A stretch of 43,271 nucleotides of DNA from Pseudomonadota bacterium (lineage in GTDB: Bacteria > Pseudomonadota > Gammaproteobacteria > Arenicellales > UBA868): positions 1 through 43,271 of the forward strand of contig JABHUE010000160.1 in assembly GCA_018672825.1 (NCBI GenBank), read 5' to 3'. The position numbers were made by a program, and so were the translations under genes. This document shows, one piece after another, positions 34,236 through 43,271 of this stretch. The notes beneath the pieces are model-generated. The model worked only from the letters and a program-made list of their open reading frames with translations. It ran no database searches and had not been told where the DNA came from. The first letter of the stretch is position 1; the number at the start of each line of letters is the position of its first letter.

Positions 34236-35297
34236 TTATCCAGCGTGGCACTGCCGCCTCGATCGCACGCCCGCAGCCAGGGTCTCAAGCAGTTGAGTAG
34301 TCGCATCCCACCCGATACAAGCATCTGTGATGCTTTGCCCATAGGTTAACGACTGGCCCTCAACAATATCTTGCCTTCCGCTGATTAAGTGGCTTTCAAT
34401 CATCACGCCCATCACCCGATCTTCGCCCGCACCAAGCTGTTCACATACCGATCTCACCACGTCTGACTGGCGTTCAGGATCTTTACCACTATTCGCGTGA
34501 CTGCAATCCACCATCAGTCGTGCGGAAAGCCCTGCCTTGACCATCAGGGAGCCCGCCTTTTCTACCGACTGGGCATCAAAATTTGGTTCCTTGCCACCTC
34601 TCAAAATAACATGTCCATCTTCATTCCCTGTCGTCGAGAATATGGCGGACCGACCATCTTTTGTCAGTGACAGAAAATGATGAGGATGAATTGAGGCGCC
34701 AACGGCGTCCACTGCTATTTTTAAATTACCGTCAGTGCCATTTTTAAAACCCACGGGGCAAGACAATCCAGAGGCAATCTCCCGATGAAGCTGACTTTCT
34801 GTCGTTCGGGCTCCAATCGCGCCCCAGCTCACGAGGTCGGCGATATATTGAGGTGATAATAGATCCAGAAATTCCGTTCCCGCTGCGACACCTAGCTCCG
34901 CGATGTCGGAAAGCAGCTTGCGCGCGATCCGTAATCCGCTATTAATATCGAACGAACCATCCAGGTTCGGATCATTGATCAGACCTTTCCATCCCACGGT
35001 TGTACGAGGTTTCTCAAAGTAAACCCGCATCAATACAATTAGTTCCTCTTTATGACGCTCGACCAACGGAGCCAAGTGCCGCGCATAGTCAATTGCCGCA
35101 CTGGAATCATGAATAGAGCATGGGCCCGTCACAACTACCAAGCGATCATCTTCTCCCTGCAGCACGCGATGGATGTCGGCACGATGCGATGCCACCACTC
35201 GTGCTGCCCGATCGCTAATTGGGATCTCAGACATGATCGTGGCAGCGTTTGCCACAGCCTGAATATTTGCGATCCTGAGATCGTCAGTTTTACTCAT
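34236..35297 (-). CDS. 3-deoxy-7-phosphoheptulonate (DAHP) synthase, class I
   Basis: This is the first enzyme of the shikimate pathway, condensing PEP and erythrose 4-phosphate. Marks of the AroF/G/H type are 'VVTGPCSIHDSSAAIDYARH', 'YFEKPRTTVGWKGLINDP', 'GARTTESQLHREIASG', 'GFKNGTDG' and 'VDCSHANSGK'. The metal ligands include the cysteine of GPCSIHD. I use the ATG at 35297 (353 residues); an in-frame GTG lies two codons upstream. Neither has a clear Shine-Dalgarno. Feedback specificity (Phe, Tyr or Trp) is not decided, so no symbol is given. Confidence 0.94.
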   Translation of the reverse strand: MSKTDDLRIANIQAVANAATIMSEIPISDRAARVVASHRADIHRVLQGEDDRLVVVTGPCSIHDSSAAIDYARHLAPLVERHKEELIVLMRVYFEKPRTTVGWKGLINDPNLDGSFDINSGLRIARKLLSDIAELGVAAGTEFLDLLSPQYIADLVSWGAIGARTTESQLHREIASGLSCPVGFKNGTDGNLKIAVDAVGASIHPHHFLSLTKDGRSAIFSTTGNEDGHVILRGGKEPNFDAQSVEKAGSLMVKAGLSARLMVDCSHANSGKDPERQSDVVRSVCEQLGAGEDRVMGVMIESHLISGRQDIVEGQSLTYGQSITDACIGWDATTQLLETLAAGVRSRRQCHAG

Positions 35298-35546
35298 TTG
35301 CACAGCCGTTTACTTTTGGAAGCGTAAGTTTAAAACCGCATCATCATTTTTTGGGGCACGCAGTATATCACTGCTCCTTCTTTCCAGAGCCTCAATCTGC
35401 TCCCAGAAAGACAACCATCATCTGAATCGACATTAAATTTTAGGCATCTAATCAAATTTGTTTCATTTGCATTATTGGCGACACCTTCGCTTAACGGTAG
35501 ATACCCGTAGTATCATCGACGCAACGCTTCAACTTGATTTCCTCAT

Positions 35547-36149
35547 ATGTCGCAAGAAATAGATAAGAAGCAACAGGCCGAGTGGGAAAAACGCTACATT
35601 GATAAGAAAACGGCCTGGGATCGAGGAGACGTTAGTCCAGCGCTTGAAAAAACGCTTTCAAAAATACCCGAGCCACCATCTAAAGTGTTGATTCCGGCCT
35701 GCGGACGGGGCCATGAGGTTGTTTCTTTAGCAGCGCTTGGGTTCGACGTCACGGGAGTAGATTTTGCACCAAGCGCGATTCACGATCTTAAATATCGCCT
35801 GAGCCGTAAGAATCTGATTGCAACCCTAATCGACACTGATCTGTTTGAATGGGAGCCAAGCGAGTCTTTTGATGTCATTTATGAACAAACCGCTCTATGC
35901 GCGTTGAACCCTGACTTGTGGCCCGAATATGCGAGGCGACTGTATCACTGGCTGCGACCCGGCGGAATATTGGTTGGCATGTTCATGCAAACAAATCGAG
36001 ACGGAGGTCCACCCTGGCATGTATCACTCACCACTCTCCAAGAGCTATTTCCTAAAACATTATGGGGTTGGTCAGACAATCTTAATGAAATCATCGAACA
36101 TCCTAGCGGGCTTCAGGAGCGCTTCATCACCCTAAAACGTCAAGATTGA
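35547..36149 (+). CDS. TPMT-family S-adenosylmethionine-dependent methyltransferase
   Basis: A 200-residue class I methyltransferase of the thiopurine methyltransferase (TPMT) family. Family marks are 'WEKRYIDKKTAWDRGDVSPAL', the SAM-binding loop 'VLIPACGRGHEVVSLAALG' followed by 'VTGVDFAPSAI', 'YEQTALCALNP' and 'LRPGGILVGMFM'. Bacterial members methylate thiols, selenium, tellurite or other soft nucleophiles; the substrate here is unknown. It is divergent from DAHP synthase across a 249-base gap and followed by the cytochrome gene. No strong Shine-Dalgarno is seen. Confidence 0.9.
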   Translation: MSQEIDKKQQAEWEKRYIDKKTAWDRGDVSPALEKTLSKIPEPPSKVLIPACGRGHEVVSLAALGFDVTGVDFAPSAIHDLKYRLSRKNLIATLIDTDLFEWEPSESFDVIYEQTALCALNPDLWPEYARRLYHWLRPGGILVGMFMQTNRDGGPPWHVSLTTLQELFPKTLWGWSDNLNEIIEHPSGLQERFITLKRQD

Positions 36150-36241
36150 CTAGAAATCTAATATTTCTATGTCCAAAATGTTGCAACCTTTGAATGGGTT
36201 GCCTAGAGTTACGGCTTCAGACATTTAAGAGACCCTTCGTG

Positions 36242-36853
36242 ATGAGATTTCTTTCATCCCTTACTGTTTTATTTGCATTTTTCTTAACTATCAGTCCAGC
36301 CTTCGCGGCGGGCGATATTGCAGCCGGAAAAGACGGCGCTGCCACCTGCATGGGCTGCCATGGCGCGCCTGGCATCAGAAACGCTTATCCCGTGTTCCGA
36401 GTCCCCAAACTGGGCGGCCAACAAGAACAATATCTTGTTGTCGCACTAAAAGCGTACCAATCCGGTGAGCGAAGTCATCCCACGATGCAAGCGCAGGCCG
36501 GTTCTCTAACCGACATCGAAATCAACAATATTTCGGCTTACTTTAATACCCTTGCTGGATCGGGAACAGTAGAGCGTGGTGGAGGCGATGCAGAAGCAGG
36601 CGCTGCTAAAGCGCAAGCCTGCTTTGCTTGTCATGGCCAGGGTGGAAGTAAGCCCATTACGCCGATGTATCCGATACTCGCCGGCCAATATCCTGACTAC
36701 CTTTCTCACGCACTGAGCTCGTACAAAAGCGGCACGAGAAACAACGCCATCATGAAAAGTTTTGCGGCGACACTGAGCGATAAAGACATCGATGACATTT
36801 CCGCTTACTTCGGGAGTCAAGCGTCACCCCTCTCAACTCCTGTCAACTGGTAG
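36242..36853 (+). CDS. Dihaem cytochrome c4-type protein
   Basis: A periplasmic dihaem cytochrome c. The frame is open from 36194, but the ATG at 36242 starts a clear Sec signal peptide ('FLSSLTVLFAFFLTISPAFA'), giving 203 residues. The haem motifs are Cys36-x2-Cys39-His40 ('CMGCH') and Cys127-x2-Cys130-His131 ('CFACH'). Candidate methionine ligands are Met82 ('HPTMQAQAGSL') and the Met in 'NNAIMKSFAATL'. The two halves are internally repeated, as in cytochrome c4, which carries electrons to cytochrome oxidases. A terminator-like hairpin follows. Confidence 0.92.
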   Translation: MRFLSSLTVLFAFFLTISPAFAAGDIAAGKDGAATCMGCHGAPGIRNAYPVFRVPKLGGQQEQYLVVALKAYQSGERSHPTMQAQAGSLTDIEINNISAYFNTLAGSGTVERGGGDAEAGAAKAQACFACHGQGGSKPITPMYPILAGQYPDYLSHALSSYKSGTRNNAIMKSFAATLSDKDIDDISAYFGSQASPLSTPVNW

Positions 36854-36862
36854 CGACATAAC

Positions 36863-36891
36863 AAGGAGCGTGATTGATTATCGCGCTCCTT
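36863..36891 (+). terminator. Terminator-like hairpin after the cytochrome gene
   Basis: AAGGAGCG and CGCTCCTT pair over eight bases and the stem can extend by a wobble plus GAT/ATC, leaving a five-base loop. The tail AAATAATTG is AT-rich without a pure T-run. It starts 10 bases after the stop codon. Confidence 0.55.
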
Positions 36892-36962
36892 AAATAATTG
36901 ACATCCCGTAACTGTTGTTACAAACGTGTATTTCAAAAGATTAATCCGACCTGTCATAACCT

Positions 36963-38642
36963 ATGACTGAAGACGTAGTTACGCCCTCCCATTTTATTCG
37001 CCAACTAATCTCAAAGGATATTGCAGCCGGGCGATATCCAGATGGGATTGCCACACGATTTCCTCCCGAGCCGAATGGCTACCTTCATATTGGTCATGCC
37101 AAATCAATCTGCCTTAACTTTGGCGTTGCCCAAGAATTTGGTGGCGTGTGCTTTCTCCGCTTTGACGATACCAACCCCGACCGAGAGAGCCCCGAATTTG
37201 TCGAGTCAATTCAGCAGGATGTTCGTTGGCTGGGCTTTGATTGGGAAGACCGTCTGAGACATGCCTCGGATTACTTTCAGCAGCTCTTCGATTTTGCCGT
37301 TGGTCTGATTGAAAGCGGAAATGCCTATGTTTGTGACCTAAGCGCGGATGAAATTCGGACAACCCGAGGGACGCTCACCTCGCCTGGGTCCAACAGTCCT
37401 TTCAGAGATCGGAACCCTGAGGAGAATCTCGAACTCTTCAATAAAATGCGCGCGGGCGAGTACGATGATGGCAGTCGCGTCTTACGCGCACGGATCGATA
37501 TGGCATCGCCTAACATCCACTTAAGAGACCCCACGCTCTATCGCATACGGCGTCAGACTCATCATAATACCGGGGATTCTTGGTGTATTTACCCTATGTA
37601 TGACTTCACGCATCCATTGTCAGATGCAATCGAAGGTGTGACCCACTCGCTATGCACTCTAGAGTTTGAGGACAATCGTGCGCTTTATGATTGGGTTCTT
37701 GAGCATGTTTCCCCACCGAGTCGCCCTTACCAAACCGAATTCTCGCGACTCTCTCTTGAGTACACGGTTGTCAGCAAACGTCTGCTGACACTATTGGTCT
37801 CAAGAGGAGTTGTATCTGGATGGGATGACCCAAGAATGCCAACGTTATCTGGAATGCGTCGCCGGGGTTTTCCACCTGAGGCAATTGTTGATTTCTGCAG
37901 TCGAATTGGCGTGACCCGAAATCAGCAACATGTCGAAATAAGCGTGCTTGAGAATTGTGTTCGAGAGGCTCTCAACCCAACAGCACCCAGAGCCTTTGGC
38001 GTTTTGCGCCCTTTGCGGGTAGTGATCGAAAACTATCCCGAAAACGAGGAAGAATTTCTCGAAGCACAAAACCATCCAAACGACCCCTCGTTAGGGGTCA
38101 GGCAAGTTCCTTTTTGCCGTGAAATCTTTATCGAACAAGATGATTTTATGGAAGATCCACCACGGAAGTTCTTCCGGTTGGCTCCGGGTCGGGAGGTTCG
38201 TCTGCGATATGCCTACCTCGTGACATGTACCTCAGTTATTCATGATGAAAATGGCAATGTTTGCGAAGTCCGATGCACATATGACCCACAAACGAAGGGA
38301 GGTAACACGCCCGATGGGCGGAAAGTAAAAGGAACCATTCACTGGGTCTCAGCAAAACATAGCCTCAACGCCGAAGTAAGACTTTACCAACCTCTTTTTA
38401 AAGACCCTAACCCCAAGTTCGACAGTGATACGGAACTGGAGCAGACTCTCAACCCAGACTCGTGCGAAACAGTTGACAACTGCAAACTAGAACCCAGCCT
38501 AGGTGATGCTGGAATCGGTAGCCCGATTCAACTAGAACGGTTGGGATATTTTTGCGTGGATCCGTCAAGCACCAATCAAAAAAGAATCTTAAACCGTACA
38601 GTCTCGCTTAGAGACACCTGGGCGCGAGTAAAAGAAAAATAA
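36963..38642 (+). CDS. glnS: Glutaminyl-tRNA synthetase
   Basis: A 559-residue class I synthetase charging tRNA-Gln. HIGH lies at residues 42-45 in 'FPPEPNGYLHIGHAKSICL', and the KMSKS-equivalent loop reads 'YTVVSKRLLTLLV'. 'FDDTNPDRE' and 'DFTHPLSDAIEGVTHSLCTLEF' are the family's amino-acid- and tRNA-binding marks. The C-terminal anticodon-binding beta barrels are present ('GREVRLRYAYLVTCTSVIHD', 'GTIHWVSAKHSLNAEVRLY'). Presence of GlnRS is typical of Gammaproteobacteria. Its stop lies only five bases from the stop of the convergent RND permease gene, with no terminator between. Confidence 0.96.
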   Translation: MTEDVVTPSHFIRQLISKDIAAGRYPDGIATRFPPEPNGYLHIGHAKSICLNFGVAQEFGGVCFLRFDDTNPDRESPEFVESIQQDVRWLGFDWEDRLRHASDYFQQLFDFAVGLIESGNAYVCDLSADEIRTTRGTLTSPGSNSPFRDRNPEENLELFNKMRAGEYDDGSRVLRARIDMASPNIHLRDPTLYRIRRQTHHNTGDSWCIYPMYDFTHPLSDAIEGVTHSLCTLEFEDNRALYDWVLEHVSPPSRPYQTEFSRLSLEYTVVSKRLLTLLVSRGVVSGWDDPRMPTLSGMRRRGFPPEAIVDFCSRIGVTRNQQHVEISVLENCVREALNPTAPRAFGVLRPLRVVIENYPENEEEFLEAQNHPNDPSLGVRQVPFCREIFIEQDDFMEDPPRKFFRLAPGREVRLRYAYLVTCTSVIHDENGNVCEVRCTYDPQTKGGNTPDGRKVKGTIHWVSAKHSLNAEVRLYQPLFKDPNPKFDSDTELEQTLNPDSCETVDNCKLEPSLGDAGIGSPIQLERLGYFCVDPSSTNQKRILNRTVSLRDTWARVKEK

Positions 38643-38647
38643 GTGCC

Positions 38648-41600
38648 CTAGTTGTTGGAGGGTGTTGCGAGGCGTAAATTTGAGCGCCATCTCGTGAGAT
38701 TGGCTTGAAGTATTAAAGCGCTAGGCGTAACAACTAACGTCAACAATGTAGCGAAACTTAGGCCAAAAACAATCGAAGTTGAGAGTTGGGTCCACCACTG
38801 GGTTGAAGGCGCTCCTTGCGTAACTTCCCGAGCTAGAAAATCAATATTGATACCGAGCATCATGGGTAAAAGCCCAAGTATCGTCGTAGCGGTCGTAAGC
38901 ATCACCGGACGTAAGCGTTGAACACCAGTGCGGAGAACGGCTTCAACAGGATCTGAAACAGATGTTCTCAGACGGTTATAGGTGTCAATAAGCACAATGT
39001 TGTTATTCACAACAATACCCGCCAGCGCGATGACCCCAATGCCGTTCATCACAATGCCAAAAGGTGCACCCGTGATCATGAGTCCCAATAAAACGCCCAC
39101 AGTCGACATCACCACCGCAAACAGGATCAAGCCTGCCTGATAAAAGCTGTTGAATTGGGTAATTAGGATCAACGCCATCAAAAACAGTGCCACCGAAAAG
39201 GCTTTCCCCAAAAAAGCTTTAGCTTCCGCTTGCTCTTGATCCTCACCTTTAAAGCTGACCTGAATTTTTGGATCAAGTTGCGCGCTTTTTATCCAATCCC
39301 GTAGCATTTTAAGTTTGCGGTCAACGAGCACTCCCTCCTCGACATCAGCCTTCACTGTAATCACCCGAAATCCATCTACACGGCGTAGTCGGCCAGTCTT
39401 CGGCTTTGCCTCACGCTGTACAAAATTTGAGACCGGTACAGCACCCAGACTCGTATTGACCCGAACCTGATTGAGACCAGTCACTGTCCGATTAGCCTCT
39501 GGAAACCGTACCCGAATATCGATCTCGTCCTCACTGTCATTAGGTCGATACTTACCAATCTTATAGCCCGCAGTCGTCATCTGAATCATATTGCCGATAC
39601 TGCCAATATCAATTCCAAACTTGGCAGCCTGCGTCCGATCAACCTGAAGCGTCCAATCAATCCCAGGCAAAGACCGGGAGTCTTCAATGCTGGTTAATCC
39701 GGTCATGCTGTCCAATTTCGCTCGCACGTTGGCCGCAGCACCCTCAAGAATTTTGGGATCATAAGACGCAAGCTGAATCTGAATCGGCTTGCCCACCGGG
39801 GGGCCACCCTCCTCTTTGCGCAGATCTAAAATAACACCCGGCAGATCAGCCAGTCTTTCCCTCATGAGATCAAATATTTCAGCCACTTTTGGCCGGAACC
39901 GCCAATCTCCAAATTCTAGGGACACTGAACCGACAATATCCTCCGCTTCCTCACTATTCTGATCCGCCCCAACCCGGGTGTAAAAAGTCTGCACCCCATT
40001 AACTTTCAATACCCGAGTCTCGACCTCACGCATGATCGCATTCTGCTCATCTATGGAAAGATTCCCCCTGGCTCGCACCTGAATCTGGGCGTTATCTGGC
40101 TCAATGTCTGGAAAAAATTCAACGCCGGGACCCAAACGACCATAAATCATGAACATACCGATTAATAATACGACCGCCGAACCTAAAATTGTTTTCGGAC
40201 GACTCACCGACCAACGAAGGATAGACAAATACCGTCCTGTAAAACCTTTTGTTGCATTGAGATCACCCTGATCCCCTGCCTTTATTGTTTCAAGGGCGCG
40301 CTTGCTGATCATTGAGCGCCTGCCGATCAATCCGCCTAGTATTGGCACAAAAACAAGAGCCATTCCTAAGGACGCCACTAAAGTGATGAGCACCGTCATC
40401 GGTAGATACTTCATGAATTCACCGACCACGCCTGGCCAAAACACGAGCGGTAAAAACGCCGCTAGGGTCGTTGCCGTGGAGGCAATGATGGGCGCCGCCA
40501 TTCGCCGAGATGCTTCCAAATAGGCCTGCCGCTTGGCTAATCCCTCGCTGAGTTTCCGATCTGCGAATTCAGTGACGACAATGGCGCCGTCAACCAGCAT
40601 CCCCACCGATAAAATGAGACTAAAGAGAACGACAATGTTGAGGGAAACATCCGCAAGATAAAGCATTAATAATGCAGCTAAAAATGAACCAGGGATTGCA
40701 ATTCCAACTAACAGGCCGCTACGCACGCCGAGGGCAGCAACAACGACCACCATGACAAGAATTACGGCACTAAGAACACTGTTTTGTAGATCACCCAACA
40801 TCGTTTTAATCTGATCGGATCGATCCTGGGTAAAACTAACTTCAACAGAATCACGCAACGTATCGGGCCAATTCGCCTGATGCGTTTTAACAACCTCGCG
40901 TACTTTGGCAATTGTTGCGATTACATTTTCACCTGTTCGTTTTGAAACTTCGAGCGCAACCGCTGTTTTCCCGTTCACACGAGCAAAAGACTCTGGATCG
41001 CGGAAGGTTCGCCTTACATCTGCAATATCGCCAACCGTTACGACCGCGTCGCCGTCGACCAGTACTGGAAGTCCAGCGATATCCATCACGCTCTCAAAAA
41101 GACCGGGAACCTTAATCGAAAACCGGCCCTGACCTGTATCCTGCACACCCGCCGCAACCAACAAATTTGCACCACTTACGGCAGTCGCCGCAAGCGCCGG
41201 ATCAAGACCGTAGCTTTCCAACTTCAATGGATCAACGATTGCCTGCACAACTTCATCGCGATTTCCCGCGATATTGACCTCAAGAACCTCCCCAATTCCC
41301 TCGATCGAATCCTTAAGGTCTCGCGCCAAACGATAGAGCGCACGATCTGGAGCATCTCCTGAAAGAATGACAACAATCACGGGAAATAAACTGAAATTGA
41401 CTTCATGAATCTCAGGGTCATCAGCAGCAGCAGGGAGATTTCCTTTCGCTAAATCAACACCTTCGCGTACGTCGGTTAACGCGGCTGCTGCATCGAATCC
41501 TGCGTCAAATTCGAGAAGAACATTCGCGCCACCCTCATAACCGGTTGACCGTAACTCCTTCACTCCTTCAATGCTTTTAAGCTCTTGCTCAACCGGTCTG

Positions 41601-41791
41601 ATTAAAAGTCGCTCGGCATCCTCAGGTGAAATTCCGTCAAGATGAAGCGTGACATAAATGATAGGGATATCAATATCAGGCTCTGATTCCTTCGGGATGT
41701 CTTTATAAGCAATCGATCCTGACAACAGAATAAAAATCAGAATGAGGATTACGGTTCTCGAATACCCAAAGGCGGACTGAATCAAACTCAT
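38648..41791 (-). CDS. RND efflux transporter permease (AcrB-like)
   Basis: A 1047-residue inner-membrane RND permease with twelve predicted membrane segments and two large periplasmic loops. The TM4 motif is 'SVGMLVDGAIVVTEFADR', keeping the first proton-relay aspartate (Asp401) but with Gly402 at the second. The TM10 equivalent reads 'GIVVNNNIVLID', without the relay lysine of AcrB. This matches a divergent HAE-type subgroup rather than AcrB itself, and heavy-metal RND pumps are also different. Substrates are unknown. It follows its adaptor after 7 bases; no outer-membrane channel gene is present. Confidence 0.93.
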   Translation of the reverse strand: MSLIQSAFGYSRTVILILIFILLSGSIAYKDIPKESEPDIDIPIIYVTLHLDGISPEDAERLLIRPVEQELKSIEGVKELRSTGYEGGANVLLEFDAGFDAAAALTDVREGVDLAKGNLPAAADDPEIHEVNFSLFPVIVVILSGDAPDRALYRLARDLKDSIEGIGEVLEVNIAGNRDEVVQAIVDPLKLESYGLDPALAATAVSGANLLVAAGVQDTGQGRFSIKVPGLFESVMDIAGLPVLVDGDAVVTVGDIADVRRTFRDPESFARVNGKTAVALEVSKRTGENVIATIAKVREVVKTHQANWPDTLRDSVEVSFTQDRSDQIKTMLGDLQNSVLSAVILVMVVVVAALGVRSGLLVGIAIPGSFLAALLMLYLADVSLNIVVLFSLILSVGMLVDGAIVVTEFADRKLSEGLAKRQAYLEASRRMAAPIIASTATTLAAFLPLVFWPGVVGEFMKYLPMTVLITLVASLGMALVFVPILGGLIGRRSMISKRALETIKAGDQGDLNATKGFTGRYLSILRWSVSRPKTILGSAVVLLIGMFMIYGRLGPGVEFFPDIEPDNAQIQVRARGNLSIDEQNAIMREVETRVLKVNGVQTFYTRVGADQNSEEAEDIVGSVSLEFGDWRFRPKVAEIFDLMRERLADLPGVILDLRKEEGGPPVGKPIQIQLASYDPKILEGAAANVRAKLDSMTGLTSIEDSRSLPGIDWTLQVDRTQAAKFGIDIGSIGNMIQMTTAGYKIGKYRPNDSEDEIDIRVRFPEANRTVTGLNQVRVNTSLGAVPVSNFVQREAKPKTGRLRRVDGFRVITVKADVEEGVLVDRKLKMLRDWIKSAQLDPKIQVSFKGEDQEQAEAKAFLGKAFSVALFLMALILITQFNSFYQAGLILFAVVMSTVGVLLGLMITGAPFGIVMNGIGVIALAGIVVNNNIVLIDTYNRLRTSVSDPVEAVLRTGVQRLRPVMLTTATTILGLLPMMLGINIDFLAREVTQGAPSTQWWTQLSTSIVFGLSFATLLTLVVTPSALILQANLTRWRSNLRLATPSNN

Positions 41792-41798
41792 TGTTTTG

Positions 41799-42884
41799 CT
41801 ACGGACTAGTGGGAACCGAGATCACGCGCTGTCCTACCGCTACAAACTCATGCCCCATCGTTATCAAATTGACGACCTCCGGCAAACCTGAAAGCCACAT
41901 GCCATCTGGAGTGTCCGAAATTAATTCGACCGGCAAAAACCGGACCTCGTCCTCAGCATCCACAATCTTCACGCCAATACGGCCCTGATCATCGAGAGTC
42001 AGGACGGCAGGACTCAGTAGATGAGCTCGCGCAAGGCCTAGGCTCAAGCCAATCTTTGCCGTTCTGCCACTCGCAATCGCTAACTCCTTATTGGGCGCAG
42101 TCACTTCAATCTTGAACGTTCGAGTGGCGCTATCGCTGAGCTTCGAGACGAATGTGACAATGCCCTCAAGATTGCCGCCTCCCAAAAAAGTTAGGGATGC
42201 CGGCATTCCAACCTTTACGGTTGAAATATCGTACTCCGATACCTGACCCTGAACTTTTATCTTTGAAAGATCAATGATCTTGTATACCGCGTGACCCACG
42301 TCCACGAAATCACCAATTTCCACAAACCTTTCTTCAATAACACCACCAAAAGGCGCTCGGATCTGGGTGCGCTCAATCTCTAACTCTGCGGATTTTAGTG
42401 AAGCCCTCGCGGAATCAAGATTAGTCTCCGCCCGCGTTAACTCAGTCTCCGACTGCAGGTTTTTTTTAGATAACTTGAGAGCCGCATCGAATTCCGATTG
42501 ACGCAATTTAACAACTGCACGTGCCTCTCGAAGTGTAAATTCACGATCTTCCAGACCAATTGTGGCAAGAAGCTCATTTTTTTTAACGCTTGCCCCTGTC
42601 CTGACGTTCAGACGCGCAATTATGCCTTTCGACTGTACGTCCACTTCAACACTTCGGTTCGAAGCCGTGACCCCCATTAAACCTAAAACCTGATCGACAT
42701 CTTCCGCCCTTGCGAGACGAGTCTGGACGGTGGGAATATTCGCGGCTGGCCGCAGCGAAAGATCGCCTGAATCCGAGCCTGATAACGGGGCGATAGACTC
42801 CTCCGATTGACTCAAAAATCCTGATCCAATCCAGGCCGAGACACCTAGCAAAAGCCCCAGAGCGATCCAAACAGACTTGCTCAT
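41799..42884 (-). CDS. RND efflux periplasmic adaptor (membrane fusion protein)
   Basis: An adaptor linking the RND permease to an outer-membrane channel. The frame is open to 42920, but GGGAG eight bases ahead of the ATG at 42884 and the following membrane anchor ('VWIALGLLLGVSAWIGSGF') fix the start, giving 361 residues. A lipoyl/barrel-sandwich domain surrounds a helical hairpin ('LREARAVVKLRQSEFDAALK' to 'LDSARASLKSAELEIERTQI'), closing with 'RAPFGGVIEERFVEIGDFV'. Beta-barrel and membrane-proximal domains follow. Seven bases separate it from the permease. Confidence 0.9.
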   Translation of the reverse strand: MSKSVWIALGLLLGVSAWIGSGFLSQSEESIAPLSGSDSGDLSLRPAANIPTVQTRLARAEDVDQVLGLMGVTASNRSVEVDVQSKGIIARLNVRTGASVKKNELLATIGLEDREFTLREARAVVKLRQSEFDAALKLSKKNLQSETELTRAETNLDSARASLKSAELEIERTQIRAPFGGVIEERFVEIGDFVDVGHAVYKIIDLSKIKVQGQVSEYDISTVKVGMPASLTFLGGGNLEGIVTFVSKLSDSATRTFKIEVTAPNKELAIASGRTAKIGLSLGLARAHLLSPAVLTLDDQGRIGVKIVDAEDEVRFLPVELISDTPDGMWLSGLPEVVNLITMGHEFVAVGQRVISVPTSP

Positions 42885-43146
42885 CAAAATACTCCCATTA
42901 GTTGGTTGTCGATTGACCACTGAACTGAGAGGTCGTCGCAGATTTACGCGTTCCTACCCAAGGTTGGGTGACGTTAAAAAGCGCCACACGTGAATTTTTT
43001 ATCAGAACACGTCACGCGTTGAGCAAACAATCTAACAGCGCCTTTTCCTCAATTATATCGAAACAAAAGTGAAACTTTAATCTGTATGCGAAAAAATCGT
43101 ATGCAATTTCTAGATACTTACTCGTCCGATCCGCGTCTGTGAAAAA

Positions 43147-43271
43147 TCAAATGCCGAGGTAACGCGCTTTTAAGTCAGCATCATCAACCAACTCCCTTGA
43201 AGACCCTGCCCAAACTTGCTGGCCTTTCTCGATAACGTAGTGGAAGTCCGATATATCGATGAACTCGTCGA
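43147..43271 (-). CDS. C-terminal end of a second LivF-type ABC transporter ATPase
   Basis: The minus strand from the right edge to a TGA at 43147-43149 reads 41 residues without a stop: 'DEFIDISDFHYVIEKG' then 'QQVWAGSSRELVDDADLK' and the end 'ARYLGI'. This is the usual LivF tail, in which 'xYVxExGxxVxxG' is followed by 'SxELxxDxxxxxxYLGx'. The remaining gene lies outside the window. It is distinct from the livF at 25426-26298 and implies a second branched-chain-type importer beyond the edge. A 262-base gap with no clear terminator separates it from the adaptor gene. Confidence 0.75.
   Translation of the reverse strand, partial: DEFIDISDFHYVIEKGQQVWAGSSRELVDDADLKARYLGI

Noticed and set aside
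36183-36202. Hairpin GCAACC/GGTTGC between the TPMT-family gene and the cytochrome gene
   Set aside because: Only six pairs, an eight-base loop and no T-run. Too weak to call a terminator.
36506-36820. Minus-strand open frame within the cytochrome c4 gene
   Set aside because: Shadow of the real gene, which has a signal peptide and two haem motifs.
43095-43130. Direct repeat GCATAC spaced by nine bases upstream of the adaptor gene
   Set aside because: A single short pair is compatible with chance and is not placed like an operator or attachment site.

Overview
This window looks like chromosomal DNA of a free-living, probably marine, aerobic Gammaproteobacterium with roughly 48-50% GC. That is an inference from gene content. 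The window carries the FabA/FabB unsaturated fatty-acid pair, a long-form IspG, a DUF2797 protein, a Trm112-like protein, a LutABC lactate module, cytochrome c4 and an RND pump. I see no rRNA, tRNA, CRISPR array, insertion sequence or prophage. Genes are dense, no gene-free stretch exceeds 300 bases, and many neighbours overlap by 1-8 bases.

Layout. Bases 1-1559 (minus) hold the 5' end of an alkyltransferase-like DNA-repair gene cut by the window edge, xpt, and an ABHD10-like hydrolase. Bases 1772-7034 (plus) hold a partial leucine-degradation operon (isovaleryl-CoA dehydrogenase, thiolase, methylcrotonyl-CoA carboxylase beta) followed by ispG. A perfect 30-bp palindrome at 1710-1739 precedes it. 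Bases 7097-8829 (minus) are fabAB. Bases 8937-11801 (minus) are lutABC, divergent from an MFS transporter at 11929-13146. A DUF2797 protein and a Crp-like regulator follow.

The most interesting region is 14913-21589 (minus). In order of transcription it encodes a corrinoid protein, a DUF1638 protein, a small protein of the so-called 'virulence factor' family, a cysteine-rich MetV-like protein, MetF, a methyl-tetrahydrofolate:corrinoid methyltransferase, a GFA-family zinc protein, and an Fe-S/ASKHA corrinoid reactivase. Together these could move a methyl group between methylene-THF, methyl-THF and a B12 protein, like the methyl branch of acetogens. In an organism that otherwise looks aerobic, the more likely role is a dispersed (split) methionine synthase or methylamine/betaine demethylation. 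The dedicated methyl-acceptor or donor methyltransferase is not in the window. A base-paired leader lies in front of the first gene.

Bases 21840-25174 (minus) are a serA-serC-DUF1015 serine operon ending in a good intrinsic terminator. Bases 25426-30385 (minus) are a complete branched-chain-amino-acid-type ABC importer (livK-H-M-G-F), with a 13-bp perfect stem-loop between livK and livH. Bases 30647-32460 (minus) are a CDF metal transporter and an FKBP-type prolyl isomerase. A Trm112-like gene (plus) and sat and DAHP synthase (minus) follow. Then come a TPMT-family methyltransferase, a dihaem cytochrome c4 and glnS (all plus). The right end holds an RND efflux permease and adaptor (minus) and the last 40 or so codons of a second LivF-type ATPase, cut by the window edge.

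The genes suggest a heterotroph living on amino acids, lactate and probably methylated compounds. Leucine import (liv) and breakdown (liu), serine supply of one-carbon units, MetF/corrinoid methyl transfer and aromatic and sulfate metabolism are all represented. Start codons were adjusted where a Shine-Dalgarno sequence or family alignment favoured a different start; each change is stated in the entry.
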